The notes beneath the pieces were generated by a model. The model saw only the letters and a program-made list of their open reading frames with translations, did not search any database and was not told where the DNA came from. Shown piece by piece: positions 1-8,115 of a stretch of DNA of 64,000 bases (its first letter is position 1; each line of letters starts with the position of its first letter). Location of the stretch: assembly GCF_042651785.1 (NCBI RefSeq), contig NZ_JBHSEC010000001.1, positions 124,001 through 188,000 on the forward strand. The letters run 5' to 3'. Made by a program: the position numbers and the translations under genes. This DNA comes from Chungangia koreensis (GTDB lineage: Bacteria > Bacillota > Bacilli > Bacillales_A > Planococcaceae).

Positions 1-764
1 CATTTCTCCTCAGGCGAATGAAAGAAGATGTCCTCTCGGAATTGCCCGGGAAAATCGAAACAGTAGATGCAACAGATTTACTGCCTGAACAGAAGAAGTT
101 ATATGCGGCTTATTTGGCTAAACTCCGTCATGACACGTTGAAGCATTTAGACAAAGACACGATCCGGAAAAACCGAATCCGCATTTTGGCTGGATTGACG
201 AGACTCCGTCAAATCTGCTGCCATCCAGAACTCTTCATCGAGGGCTATAAGGGAGGCTCCGCCAAGTTCGATCAACTGATGCAAATCTTAGAGGATGCCA
301 AGCGTTCGAACCGGAGAGTGCTCATCTTTTCTCAGTTTACGAAGATGCTTCATCTCATTGGACGGGAGTTGAACGGACGCGGGGAATCATTCTTTTACTT
401 GGACGGACAGACCCCTTCGGAGGAGCGGGTGGATCTATGTCAGCGCTTCAACGATGGGGAACGCGACCTGTTTTTGATATCACTGAAAGCAGGAGGTACG
501 GGACTTAATCTGACCGGTGCAGACACCGTCATTCTTTACGATCTTTGGTGGAACCCCGCGGTTGAAGTCCAAGCCGCAGACCGTGCTTACCGCATGGGAC
601 AGAAAAACCAAGTAAACGTCATCAAGCTCGTCTCCAAGGGGACGATTGAAGAAAAAATGGTCAGTCTCCAGGATCACAAGAACCGAATGATTGAAGACCT
701 CATCGGCCAAGGGGACTCTTCCAAGTTAACAGAAGACGATATACGTGAATTATTGATGAATTAA
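1..764 (+). CDS. SNF2-family helicase, C-terminal part (5' end outside window)
   Basis: The reading frame is open from the left edge (codons from base 3 read FLLRR before the first Met), so only the C-terminal half of a Swi2/Snf2 ATP-dependent DNA translocase is present. Visible are the LRR-K-V-LP-K stretch that precedes helicase lobe 2, the ILIFSQF-like motif (here VLIFSQFTKML), SLKAGGTGLNLTGAD (motif V) and DRAYRMGQ (motif VI, arginine finger). These are hallmarks of bacterial SNF2 proteins that move on duplex DNA. It ends normally, and a hairpin terminator follows directly. It is a different gene from the SNF2 protein of the Zorya system further right. The family call is firm; the specific role is unknown. 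Confidence 0.9.
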   Translation, partial: FLLRRMKEDVLSELPGKIETVDATDLLPEQKKLYAAYLAKLRHDTLKHLDKDTIRKNRIRILAGLTRLRQICCHPELFIEGYKGGSAKFDQLMQILEDAKRSNRRVLIFSQFTKMLHLIGRELNGRGESFFYLDGQTPSEERVDLCQRFNDGERDLFLISLKAGGTGLNLTGADTVILYDLWWNPAVEVQAADRAYRMGQKNQVNVIKLVSKGTIEEKMVSLQDHKNRMIEDLIGQGDSSKLTEDDIRELLMN

Positions 765-768
765 AAGG

Positions 769-799
769 GAACTCGTTCGAAAAGGACGAGTTCTTTTTT
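769..799 (+). terminator. Rho-independent terminator after SNF2 gene
   Basis: Perfect 8-bp stem (GAACTCGT / ACGAGTTC) with a short loop, followed by six T, 5 bases after the stop codon. Confidence 0.85.
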
Positions 800-875
800 A
801 CTGTAGAAAGGTATTTTAGGGTGGAAAGACGAATAGGACTTTAACGATATAAAGAGATACAAATGGGGGATCTAA

Positions 876-1067
876 TTGAAATATATTGGTATGTTAATGA
901 TCGGCTTCATCTTCTCAGGAGTCCTCTGGCTTTTGTTTGCTCTCATAAGCGGTGAAGCCGAAAGCACTTCCTTGCTCGTATGGGTTGTGATTACACAAAA
1001 CATTATCATCGGCATCCTACTCGTATATATCATCGAGTTAATACATAAAATCCGCTCTCCAAGATGA
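876..1067 (+). CDS. small two-helix membrane protein
   Basis: A 63-residue protein starting with TTG; the site AAATGGGGGA lies 5-6 bases upstream and fixes the start. Two hydrophobic segments are visible (about residues 4-25 and 34-54), separated by a short acidic loop, with a basic C-terminal tail (HKIRSPR), as expected for a small membrane protein with the tail in the cytoplasm. It stands alone, with terminators on both sides. I do not recognise a family. Confidence 0.65.
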   Translation: MKYIGMLMIGFIFSGVLWLLFALISGEAESTSLLVWVVITQNIIIGILLVYIIELIHKIRSPR

Positions 1068-1139
1068 TGAAGAGACAACAAAACTATTATTGGTAGACAA
1101 ATTTGAACTACTATATTTTTCTATTAGTTTTAACTAACA

Positions 1140-1175
1140 GGGTCTTTAATCCATTAAAGGAGTAAAGACCCTTAT
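1140..1175 (+). terminator. hairpin terminator
   Basis: Perfect 9-bp arms (GGGTCTTTA / TAAAGACCC) followed by TTATTGTTG; ends the small membrane protein transcript. Confidence 0.75.
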
Positions 1176-1259
1176 TGTTGAATATTTTATGTAGACGAAG
1201 GAAGTTCTTTTGGTTGTATTACATGATCTTATAGACATTTATTGGGAGTGGGTTGATGA

Positions 1260-1877
1260 ATGAATAATAAATTTTTCATCGGAATATCGATACTCATTTT
1301 ACTGTTAACTTCAGGATGCACTAACAAAGAATTAGATGCTCTTAATAAAGAAAAAGAAATATTAACGAATGAAATTTCACAATTAAAGGAACTGATATCT
1401 GAAAAAGATAAGAAGATAGACCAATTAGAAAAAGTTAATTCAAATAAAACAACCGAGTCGTGGGAACTTAAAAATAGCCTGAATTTGATTAGGTTTTCAT
1501 CCTCTGTTAGAGATCACTCATTTGATCAGTTAGAAGAGGTTTATAAAATTCACTCTAAATATGTAACTAAAGATGATTGGATTGTAATTAGTGATGACTT
1601 GTTTCAAATAGAATTATTAGAATATGAGAATGCTAAGAAGGTGGACTTCTATGTAACGAAATTGGAGTCAGACGAAGGCCCAATAAAAGTATTTATAGAT
1701 ACCGATTCTACCGATGGTTGGAAGTATACAGATCATAATGTAAGTGAAATAGTTCATAAACATAAACAATCAACAGAAGGAACCTCCTATAAGCCTTACT
1801 TCGTAATTTACACAGAAGTCACACTAAAAGATGGTAACGTCATCAGGACATCTAAATTACCGATAGTTAATAAATGA
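1260..1877 (+). CDS. lipoprotein with N-terminal coiled coil
   Basis: A 205-residue protein with a type II signal peptide: basic N-terminus, hydrophobic core and lipobox LTSGC (Cys20). After the Cys comes a heptad-like, Lys/Glu-rich stretch (about residues 24-62) that should form a coiled coil, then a mixed alpha/beta domain of about 130 residues. GGGAGTGG sits upstream of the ATG. The layout (lipid anchor, coiled-coil stalk, small domain) is typical of Bacillales surface lipoproteins of unknown role. Another short gene with a signal-anchor follows 18 bases downstream, so the two may be co-transcribed. Confidence 0.8.
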   Translation: MNNKFFIGISILILLLTSGCTNKELDALNKEKEILTNEISQLKELISEKDKKIDQLEKVNSNKTTESWELKNSLNLIRFSSSVRDHSFDQLEEVYKIHSKYVTKDDWIVISDDLFQIELLEYENAKKVDFYVTKLESDEGPIKVFIDTDSTDGWKYTDHNVSEIVHKHKQSTEGTSYKPYFVIYTEVTLKDGNVIRTSKLPIVNK

Positions 1878-1895
1878 TTAAAAGGGGATTAGTAT

Positions 1896-2072
1896 TTGAA
1901 AAAACGTTTGCTCGTTGCATTAATTCTTTTAGTTAGCATTGCCATAGGGTTTCTCTGTTTCATATACCTAAGCAATCCTATATTTTTGAACAGAGGTAAT
2001 TCAACTTATGAAGATTTGAACGGACACAAAGAAATTGTATTTGATATATACAATCAAGGGATTAATATTTAG
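1896..2072 (+). CDS. short membrane-anchored protein, possibly truncated
   Basis: A TTG start with AAAGGGGAT 6-7 bases upstream opens a 58-residue frame: basic start (KKR), one hydrophobic anchor of about 20 residues (LLVALILLVSIAIGFLCFIY) and a short extracytoplasmic tail ending DIYNQGINI. The tail stops abruptly. A second frame resumes at 2072 and reads about 20 more residues (GFPVSKEINVNNDFFK...) to a stop at 2134, so this may be a frameshifted remnant of a longer secreted protein. Its neighbour upstream is also a lipoprotein. No family recognised. Confidence 0.5.
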   Translation: MKKRLLVALILLVSIAIGFLCFIYLSNPIFLNRGNSTYEDLNGHKEIVFDIYNQGINI

Positions 2073-2174
2073 GCTTCCCTGTCTCCAAAGAGATAAATGT
2101 TAATAATGATTTTTTTAAATCTAACGGACATTGACTCATTTAGGGTTTACCGTCACTTCATAGCAGCAAACGAA

Positions 2175-2209
2175 AAAACAGCATCTACAAACTGATAGAT
2201 GCTGTTTTT
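2175..2209. terminator. bidirectional terminator
   Basis: AAACAGCATCT ... AGATGCTGTTT inverted repeat with A-run on the left and T-run on the right, between convergent genes. Confidence 0.8.
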
Positions 2210-2212
2210 CCA

Positions 2213-3598
2213 TTATTGATTTGTAAGTTCTTTTAAAACCTTCTCATGAAGTGAAACTGTTTTTTCTAAGTCTTCTTGTGTATGTTCGGTAGACATCGAG
2301 TAACGAGTTAGCGGTTTGTTGAAGATACCTAACTCAAGTAATCGACGATCGATTTTTTCGCGCATTTCAAAGTCTGATTCCTGCATATCGCGATAATTTA
2401 GTATTTCTTTATCTGTAAAGACAATGTTGAAGATGGTACCAAGACCAATTGTTTTCATCGTAATATTGTAACGTGCATAAAGAGCTTCTAACTCGTGACG
2501 TAACCACATTGTACGTTCAATTGTTTTTTCTAAAGTACCGTCTTTTTCAAGTAAATCCAGAGTAGCTTTTCCAGCACTTAATATTGTCGGATGTCCATAG
2601 TAAGTACCTGAGTGGAATAAAACCCCGTCTTGATCTCCGTTCTTTTCTTGATCTGTGACAACGCTGGCACTTAAAATATCTCGACTGCTAATCGGGTTTG
2701 TAATTTCCATAATCTCTTTTCGACCACCTACTAGTCCAATCGGAAACCCACCACCTAATACCTTCCCTAAAGTTGTAATATCAGGTGTTATATTATAGTA
2801 TCCTTGTGCTCCACTCATACCTACGCGGAAACCTGTTTTTACTTCATCGAAGATTAACAGGATGCCGTATTTTTCTGTGATTTCCCGTAAGCCATCCATA
2901 AACTCCTGCGTAGCTGGAATATAGCCACCTTGAATGGGTTCCATAATAACCGCAGCTATTTCATCCTTGTTTTCAGTTAGCAGTTGGATTGTTGCTTCTA
3001 AATCATTAAAAGGAAGAACAACTGTGTTTTCAAGGTAGTAATTAGAGATTCCCCGGGATTCCGGAACGGGGGTCGGACGCTTAGGATCGCCTGCATCTTT
3101 CATGGGGGGATTTACGCTAATAAGCGATTGGTCGTATCCACCATGGTAATGGCCTTCAAATTTTGCTAATTTTTCACGGCCAGTAAACCCTTTCGCGATA
3201 CGTATAGCGAGTAATGTTGCTTCTAAACCGGAGTTTGTAAAACGTGCCATTTCAATGCCGTTGTAAAGTTCAATAATTCTTTTCGCCATCTGTTGTTCCA
3301 AAAGGTGAGGGGTACCAAAAATAGAAGTACCCATTTTTTGTAGCTGATTCGTGACTGCCTCAGTAATAGCTGGGTGTCCATGTCCAGTTAATAATGAACC
3401 TGAGCACAATAAATAATCGATGTAAGTATTACCGTCAACATCTGTTAGTTTAGATCCCTTTGCCTGCTTCATGACAATTGGATGAGGCGTCATGTATTTT
3501 ATATGTGCTGTTACGCCTCCCGGTATATAAGTACATGCTTCATCGAACAATGCTTTTGATGTTTCCACTGTAAAAATGCCTTCAGTTGACGTTTCCAT
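2213..3598 (-). CDS. class III PLP aminotransferase, glutamate-1-semialdehyde aminomutase-like
   Basis: A 461-residue fold-type I PLP enzyme. I place the start at the ATG at 3598, behind AGGAGGAAC; the longer frame to 3634 has no such site. Visible features are GHGHPAI near residue 75, FTNSGLEA (120-127), the cofactor-binding Asp in LLIFDEVKTGFR (D251) and the Schiff-base lysine in TTLGKVLGGGFP (K279). These match glutamate-1-semialdehyde 2,1-aminomutases and close class III aminotransferases. It is not in a heme operon; it stands alone opposite an RpiR-type regulator with a SIS domain, which favours a catabolic or amino-sugar aminotransferase over heme synthesis. The substrate is not determined. 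A palindrome just upstream is a plausible operator. Confidence 0.85.
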   Translation of the reverse strand: METSTEGIFTVETSKALFDEACTYIPGGVTAHIKYMTPHPIVMKQAKGSKLTDVDGNTYIDYLLCSGSLLTGHGHPAITEAVTNQLQKMGTSIFGTPHLLEQQMAKRIIELYNGIEMARFTNSGLEATLLAIRIAKGFTGREKLAKFEGHYHGGYDQSLISVNPPMKDAGDPKRPTPVPESRGISNYYLENTVVLPFNDLEATIQLLTENKDEIAAVIMEPIQGGYIPATQEFMDGLREITEKYGILLIFDEVKTGFRVGMSGAQGYYNITPDITTLGKVLGGGFPIGLVGGRKEIMEITNPISSRDILSASVVTDQEKNGDQDGVLFHSGTYYGHPTILSAGKATLDLLEKDGTLEKTIERTMWLRHELEALYARYNITMKTIGLGTIFNIVFTDKEILNYRDMQESDFEMREKIDRRLLELGIFNKPLTRYSMSTEHTQEDLEKTVSLHEKVLKELTNQ

Positions 3599-3613
3599 AA
3601 GACCGTTCCTCCT

Positions 3614-3637
3614 AATTTGAAATATATTATTCAAATT
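3614..3637. promoter_or_regulatory. candidate operator, 8-bp inverted repeat
   Basis: AATTTGAA, 8 bases, then TTCAAATT: perfect arms directly upstream of the aminotransferase ribosome-binding site and in the shared region with the divergent RpiR gene. A second wide-spaced repeat (AAAAATGATTT at 3644 and AAATCATTTTT at 3705) lies nearby. Binding by the RpiR protein is an inference. Confidence 0.45.
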
Positions 3638-3828
3638 TAATATAAAAATGATTTGTTTATTTCATAATATTCATGGATAATTAAAAAAGCAATATTTTTC
3701 TGAAAAATCATTTTTTTATAATCTTCATATTGATTTAGAGAAAATGATGAGTAGAATAAATGAAGTTGATGACAAGTAAAAATAGAATGGAAAATTATAA
3801 GAAGTAAGGATGGGAGAGAGTACCGAAT

Positions 3829-4674
3829 ATGCGAGATCCGTATCTCGAAATTGGAAGTCAAATGAATAGTTTAAGTAAATCACAAAAGAAAGTAGCTCAA
3901 TACATTTTAGACAATCCAAACAATATACTGTTTCAAACAGTTGAGAAATTAGCGAAGGAAGTGGGGGTTAGTGATGCTACAGTCGTAAGGTTTGCGAATG
4001 CCCTTGGTTATAAGGGATATCCAGACTTACAGAATCATATCCAAAGAAGGCTACAACGAAAGCTTAAAACAACAGAACGTCTGAAAAGTGATCAAACATT
4101 AGGAAATACCTTTGAAGAGCAAATTAAAGAATATATTATGCAGGATGTTCATAATGTCCAAAGCATTATAGAAGATATTGATACTGACCAATTTGAAAAA
4201 GTCATACAAGCCATTCTAAAAGCTAAAAACATTTATATTATTTCAAGTAGGAGTGCTGGTTCTCCAGGTATGTTTTTGCATTATTACTTAGATATGCTGC
4301 TTGGTAATGTCACTCATGTCAAAGTTTTAGAAACAGATGGAGAAAAAATGTTTAACATCGATAAAAATGATGTTGCGTTTGCAATTAGTTACGCGCGGTA
4401 TACGCGAAGCACGATCGAGTTATTCAGATACGCTAAAGAGAGAAATGCTTGCACAATTGCACTAACAGATCATTTTTCTTCACCTTTAGTGCATCACGCG
4501 GATTTCGCACTCTATACGAAAAGCGATAGTTCCTCTTTTTTTGATTCATTTGCAGCATCAATGAGTATGATTAATCTCATACTGGCGTTTGTTGGGAAGT
4601 ATAAAGAAGAAGGAAATAATGACCGTTTAGAGGAATTAGAAGCGGTTTGGGAAAAGTTAAATATTTTTTACTAG
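3829..4674 (+). CDS. MurR/RpiR-family transcriptional regulator
   Basis: A 281-residue protein with an N-terminal helix-turn-helix domain of the RpiR type (about residues 1-77; VAQYILDNP and VGVSDATVVRFANALGYKGYPDL are typical) and a C-terminal SIS sugar-phosphate isomerase fold (about 120-260; IYIISSRSAGSPG for the phosphate-binding loop, then AISYARYTRSTIE). Such proteins sense a phosphosugar or related metabolite and control adjacent catabolic genes. It is divergent from the aminotransferase, so it most likely controls that gene and itself. SIS domains usually bind phosphosugars, which hints that the substrate of the neighbour is linked to amino-sugar chemistry; this last point is inference. 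Confidence 0.88.
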   Translation: MRDPYLEIGSQMNSLSKSQKKVAQYILDNPNNILFQTVEKLAKEVGVSDATVVRFANALGYKGYPDLQNHIQRRLQRKLKTTERLKSDQTLGNTFEEQIKEYIMQDVHNVQSIIEDIDTDQFEKVIQAILKAKNIYIISSRSAGSPGMFLHYYLDMLLGNVTHVKVLETDGEKMFNIDKNDVAFAISYARYTRSTIELFRYAKERNACTIALTDHFSSPLVHHADFALYTKSDSSSFFDSFAASMSMINLILAFVGKYKEEGNNDRLEELEAVWEKLNIFY

Positions 4675-4742
4675 AATTCACCTATGTAAGTTATGTATTT
4701 TACGCTAAACAAGTTGGCATTTTTGGCTGGATTATTTGGGAT

Positions 4743-4774
4743 AAACCTCCACTTGTCCACCCAAGTGAAGGTTT
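4743..4774. terminator. bidirectional terminator
   Basis: AAACCTCCACTTG ... CAAGTGAAGGTTT inverted repeat with one mismatch, between the convergent RpiR and GNAT genes. Confidence 0.65.
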
Positions 4775-4778
4775 AATC

Positions 4779-5207
4779 CTATAAGAGCGGCTTCTTGAAT
4801 ACAATCCCTCTCCGTTCAAAGCCGCGACGACTCTCCCAGAAATGGTGGGCACGTTCTCGTGATATTCCCGAGTACAGGACAATCTTTTCGCAGCCTTCCG
4901 ATTGCGCGAACTGCTCGAGATATTCTGCCAATATGGAACCTGCACCGGTTGAACGAGCTTCACTGCGAGACACAAACTCTGAAATCCATAAATATGTTCC
5001 ATTGAAAAAATCCGTCCGGATTGCAACGCCGGCTAAAGAGATGATTTGTTCCTGATCATCATACAGCGCAAATAATCGGTATCCGTCTTTCCGCATGTCT
5101 GTCAGCAACTTCAAATACTCACTCTTACTCAAGTGGTCGCTAAGTTCCACCATGACCGGAAACGCTTGCTCAAATTCATTTGGTTCAGTTAATTCCTTCA
5201 CAAACAT
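4779..5207 (-). CDS. GNAT-family N-acetyltransferase
   Basis: A 142-residue acetyltransferase. The ATG at 5207 is preferred over upstream Met codons because a GGGGGGAACTGAC site precedes it. The acetyl-CoA-binding region (motif A) reads SEFVSRSEARSTGAGSILAEYLEQFA, matching the R/Q-x-x-G-x-G/A loop (here R-S-T-G-A-G), followed by the late strand and the HHFWESRGF-like segment (HHFWESRRGFERRG) that closes the fold. It starts 1 base beyond the stop of the next GNAT gene upstream, so the two are translated from one transcript. Substrate unknown. Confidence 0.85.
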   Translation of the reverse strand: MFVKELTEPNEFEQAFPVMVELSDHLSKSEYLKLLTDMRKDGYRLFALYDDQEQIISLAGVAIRTDFFNGTYLWISEFVSRSEARSTGAGSILAEYLEQFAQSEGCEKIVLYSGISRERAHHFWESRRGFERRGIVFKKPLL

Positions 5208-5208
5208 G

Positions 5209-5769
5209 TCAGTTCCCCCCAACATCATCTTTCAGTAACGAGTACATATATAAGTCATCATATTTACCACGTGTATATTCGTATTTCCTTAACAACCCTT
5301 CACGTATGAACCCATGCTTTTCGACTAATTTTTGAGAAGCTAAATTCTCCGGTTCGATCAAAGCTTCGATTCGTTGGATTGGGAAGGTTTCGAATCCGTA
5401 AGTTAAAATCGCACTCAGGGCTTCACCTGCAATTCCTTTGCCCCAATACGCCTTGCTCAGTTCAAAGCCGATCTCCACACGATGGTGCTGATGAACGTAG
5501 CGGTGAAACCCGACACTGCCAATAATTTGCTCATCATCTTTCAAGGAAATGCCCCATCTGATTCCTGTTTGTTCTTCGAGCAACGAATCGTACCATTGTA
5601 TTTCGCTTATCGCCTCTTCAATGGACTCAAAAGGTTCCAAGCCGTAATGCTTCATCACTTCATCATCAGATAAATACTCCATTAAATAGGGAGCATCTTG
5701 TTCAGTTACTTTTCTTAAACGAAGTCTTTCTGTTTCTAAAACTGGAAACTCAATTATTTTAATTCCCAT
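5209..5769 (-). CDS. RimJ/RimL-type GNAT acetyltransferase
   Basis: A 186-residue protein with the typical RimJ/RimL start (LETERLRLRKVTEQDAPYL), strand pair IGSVGFHRY and the acetyl-CoA loop in IGFELSKAYWGKGIAGEAL (W-G-K-G-I-A-G), ending with NLASQKLVEKHGF. Members acetylate ribosomal-protein N-termini, antibiotics or small amines. It is the first gene of a two-gene unit with the GNAT at 4779-5207. The start at 5769 is preceded by an AGAGGTGTGAG site. Confidence 0.88.
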   Translation of the reverse strand: MGIKIIEFPVLETERLRLRKVTEQDAPYLMEYLSDDEVMKHYGLEPFESIEEAISEIQWYDSLLEEQTGIRWGISLKDDEQIIGSVGFHRYVHQHHRVEIGFELSKAYWGKGIAGEALSAILTYGFETFPIQRIEALIEPENLASQKLVEKHGFIREGLLRKYEYTRGKYDDLYMYSLLKDDVGGN

Positions 5770-5810
5770 CTCACACCTCTAATAGTTTGCTATCTTCATT
5801 AAAACATAAA

Positions 5811-5845
5811 TAGCCCCATAACCTCTAATACAGGTTATAGGGCTA
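5811..5845 (-). terminator. terminator of KGG-protein gene
   Basis: TAGCCCCATAACCT ... AGGTTATAGGGCTA stem (one mismatch); on the minus strand it is followed by TTTATGTTTTA. It ends the transcript from 6128 and lies upstream of the GNAT pair. Confidence 0.75.
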
Positions 5846-5909
5846 CGTAGAGTCATTATTCAATTAGATTGTTCCCTTTCTTGCTCACTGCTTTTGTCAG
5901 TGGCGTCAA

Positions 5910-6128
5910 TTAGTCAAAGTTCCGTTGGTTATTCCGAGCTTCTCCGCCCTTGCGGCCAATTTCTTCATAGAAATCACTGTCGTGGTTCCTTGAAGTGGCT
6001 TCGCCGCCTTTTTTACCGATATCCTCGTAGAACTCTTCACCATGGGACTTAGCTGTCATTTCCCCGCCTTTGCGGCCAGCTTCCTCCACCGACATTTTAC
6101 CGTTGTTGTTGCCTTTGTTGTTTGCCAT
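5910..6128 (-). CDS. KGG-repeat general stress protein (GsiB-like)
   Basis: A 72-residue, very hydrophilic protein with three copies of a 20-residue unit carrying the core G(R/K)KGGE (AGRKGGEMTAKSHGEEFYE, IGKKGGEATSRNHDSDFYE, IGRKGGEA). This is the hydrophilin-like KGG repeat of Bacillus GsiB and E. coli YciG, induced by stress, starvation and desiccation in those species. AGGAGGAATTCGAA precedes the ATG. GsiB is SigB-controlled in B. subtilis; here I see no convincing SigB promoter, only a weak GTTACT-N14-GGTAAA match. Confidence 0.9.
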   Translation of the reverse strand: MANNKGNNNGKMSVEEAGRKGGEMTAKSHGEEFYEDIGKKGGEATSRNHDSDFYEEIGRKGGEARNNQRNFD

Positions 6129-6154
6129 TTCGAATTCCTCCTTCTAATATTGTT

Positions 6155-6172
6155 GACCACCAAGTAGTGGTC
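6155..6172. promoter_or_regulatory. 6-bp inverted repeat in KGG-gene leader
   Basis: GACCAC-CAAGTA-GTGGTC, a perfect palindrome about 27 bases upstream of the KGG start codon. It could be an operator or a 5' stem-loop that stabilises the mRNA. Confidence 0.35.
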
Positions 6173-6420
6173 TCACCCTCTGTTTACCTCTTCGACACAC
6201 GAAGTAACATTAAGAAAAGATGACGAGAAGGTGGAAAATTCAGGGAAATTTTGTCCTAAGCTTAACACTTGTAACAAAAGGTATAAGGGCTCAACGTTTC
6301 CCATTATTGGAGCACCGATTGTTCAGAAAGAGTAGTGGATGCCAGCATATGAATGCGCATAGTAATGAGGTATTGTTCGTTTCTCATATATGCTTTGTCA
6401 CAATAGAGAAAAACCCTTGA

Positions 6421-6447
6421 TTTACAAAATTGGAAGTGTGGTATACT
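6421..6447 (+). promoter_or_regulatory. candidate sigma-A promoter, extended -10
   Basis: TTTACA then TGG-TATACT with a 15-base spacer; the -10 has the TGn extension. It lies about 140 bases upstream of the gene at 6589. The rest of 6173-6588 holds no convincing gene; a 66-codon frame at 6220 has no protein-like character. Confidence 0.4.
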
Positions 6448-6588
6448 CAAGCGTTTTCTTTTTGTCCCATTATTTGGCGATAAATTTCAAGTGCTGGTTT
6501 GAATAAAGGCCGCTTATGACTTAAACATGTTAAGGGAGACAAGTAGTGGGTAAAAAAATATATAGAAAATAAGATTGGAGATGATAAG

Positions 6589-6978
6589 ATGTTAAATCGG
6601 ATTCGCAATAAATTCACAACTGTACAAGCGGAGGAAGTTGAAATAAATAATATTTACGAAATCTTGCCGCCACCCGAAACTATTATGGGCGAAGCTACTG
6701 AAGAAGAAATGAACAAGGCTGCAGAACTTGAAATCAGACATATGGCGTATATGCGGTTACAGGACATGAAGATCCAATTAGATGGAGTGGCATATAAAGA
6801 ACTACTAAGGGACTTTCAAACGTTCGAAACTGATTCAAATGAATTCTGGAGAGGCATAGCAAGACGCTTATCGGTTCCTTACGAGTGGCCGATTCGAATT
6901 GACCATGCAAATGGCCCAATCTATATGGGAGAACATGAAATAAGTGTAGAAGAAGTTGAAGAAGAGGAAGAATCCTAA
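6589..6978 (+). CDS. hypothetical protein with acidic tail
   Basis: A 129-residue soluble protein, start behind TTGGAGATGATAAG. It has no signal peptide or membrane segment. The N-terminus is basic (MLNRIRNKF), the centre is helical, and the C-terminus is very acidic (EEVEEEEES). A possible strand-rich portion reads RLSVPYEWPIRIDHANGPIYMGEHE. I do not recognise a family. It sits alone between a possible promoter and a bidirectional terminator. Confidence 0.6.
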   Translation: MLNRIRNKFTTVQAEEVEINNIYEILPPPETIMGEATEEEMNKAAELEIRHMAYMRLQDMKIQLDGVAYKELLRDFQTFETDSNEFWRGIARRLSVPYEWPIRIDHANGPIYMGEHEISVEEVEEEEES

Positions 6979-6986
6979 AACAAAAA

Positions 6987-7021
6987 TAGCCCAATAACCT
7001 CGTGAGAGGGTTAGTGGGCTA
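6987..7021. terminator. bidirectional terminator
   Basis: TAGCCCAATAACC ... GGTTAGTGGGCTA stem between convergent genes, with A-rich left and T-rich right flanks. Confidence 0.75.
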
Positions 7022-7053
7022 TCAACATTTTCATATTTAATTAGTAAACGAAC

Positions 7054-7263
7054 TCAGAAGTTATAGTTACTTGGACTTTCTTTAAATTCCTTATTCCATT
7101 GACTATTTTCTTTTAACAAATCATCTTCGGCATAGGCATCATTGGCTCCAAGGGTATTGTACCCTTCGTTGTAATCATCATAGGACAGGGTACTCAATTC
7201 CTCTTGCTTACGATCCTCTTCAATTCTCGTCAGTCGATCCTTACGTTTTGCCAATACTTTCAT
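7054..7263 (-). CDS. small hypothetical hydrophilic protein
   Basis: At most 69 residues, highly charged at the N-terminus (KRKDRLTRIEEDRKQEE) and Tyr/Asn/Asp-rich after that. GGAGGA lies directly against the first ATG (7263), too close to serve it; the TTG at 7254 is about 10 bases downstream and is the likelier start, giving 66 residues. No membrane segment or known motif. Resembles small orphan proteins of Bacillales. Confidence 0.55.
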   Translation of the reverse strand: MKVLAKRKDRLTRIEEDRKQEELSTLSYDDYNEGYNTLGANDAYAEDDLLKENSQWNKEFKESPSNYNF

Positions 7264-7394
7264 TCCTCCTCGAAGTGATTTTGAACTCGAATAGAGTTCA
7301 CCCTCCTTATAACCGTTCTATCCATATTCAAACATTAAAAATAGATAATGAAGTAAAGGAAAATGAGAAGATGGATTTAACAAGAGTCTAAAAA

Positions 7395-7961
7395 TTATGG
7401 GGTCACTTTTGGACCATAAAGCTCGCAAATCCGATGCTTTGATATAAATAAGTAATGAGGTGTCGGCATAGCTTGTAAGCGAATGGATTCTGGTCGGAAC
7501 AGAATATGGAGCGGATATTGACCAATACGTTTGAACCATATATACATCCTGCTTGTAAAAGGAACGGATTCAAAGCCGAGTCTTCGGTAGCCCGTATTCA
7601 ACATGGTGATGCCGAGTACACCTTTTATTTGCCCAGTCTGTTGATGACTGGTGACATAAGAAGCGAGGTCTGGGAGTGATTCCTGTACTCGCCGATACAG
7701 GAGAAAAGCTTTTTTCACAGGTTCATCTAAACCGATCATTTCCTGCAGTAGCCGGACATTATGGAGGTGGATTTTGATCAGTAGATCGTTTTTACAAATC
7801 TCTGTTCCATCCGAAAGTGTAATAGTACGTCCTTTATAACGGGTAAGACGAATACGGAAAACTGTGGGACGACCGTCCGCGTGTTGAAGGCATTCCAATT
7901 TCGTGAAAAACAAGTATAGAGGGTCAAGTATGCTCCAAATAGTACAAATTAGTCTTTTCAT
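7395..7961 (-). CDS. YkoP-like protein
   Basis: A 188-residue protein starting behind AAGGAGGGTAAC. It has a basic, hydrophobic N-terminus (MKRLICTIWSILDPLYLFF), then a globular part with FRIRLTRYKGRTITLSDGTEICKND and a conserved-looking IKIHLHN segment, and late KRIGQYPLHIL. This pattern reminds me of B. subtilis YkoP, whose domain also occurs at the end of some polysaccharide deacetylases; the role is not established. No catalytic motif can be named. Confidence 0.55.
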   Translation of the reverse strand: MKRLICTIWSILDPLYLFFTKLECLQHADGRPTVFRIRLTRYKGRTITLSDGTEICKNDLLIKIHLHNVRLLQEMIGLDEPVKKAFLLYRRVQESLPDLASYVTSHQQTGQIKGVLGITMLNTGYRRLGFESVPFTSRMYIWFKRIGQYPLHILFRPESIRLQAMPTPHYLFISKHRICELYGPKVTP

Positions 7962-8115
7962 GTTACCCTCCTTATGTCAGTAGATTGACCAGTTTTGTAA
8001 TAGTATATGTCGGATAGTCCACTAAGACTTAAGGCTGAATTTCAGGTTTTTCAAGTGTTTTGCCACGAAATCGTTTCGTCATGTTTGTTATGATGTTCGC
8101 GGGAGTTGAAGTGGT

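Noticed and set aside
2213..3598. hemL of heme biosynthesis
   Set aside because: The gene is not with other hem genes and faces an RpiR regulator; a paralogous aminotransferase is more likely.
4795..5055. 86-codon plus-strand frame opposite the GNAT gene
   Set aside because: It is a shadow of a well-supported acetyltransferase on the minus strand.
6220..6420. 66-codon plus-strand frame
   Set aside because: No ribosome-binding site, no protein-like pattern and located in a leader region; treated as non-coding.
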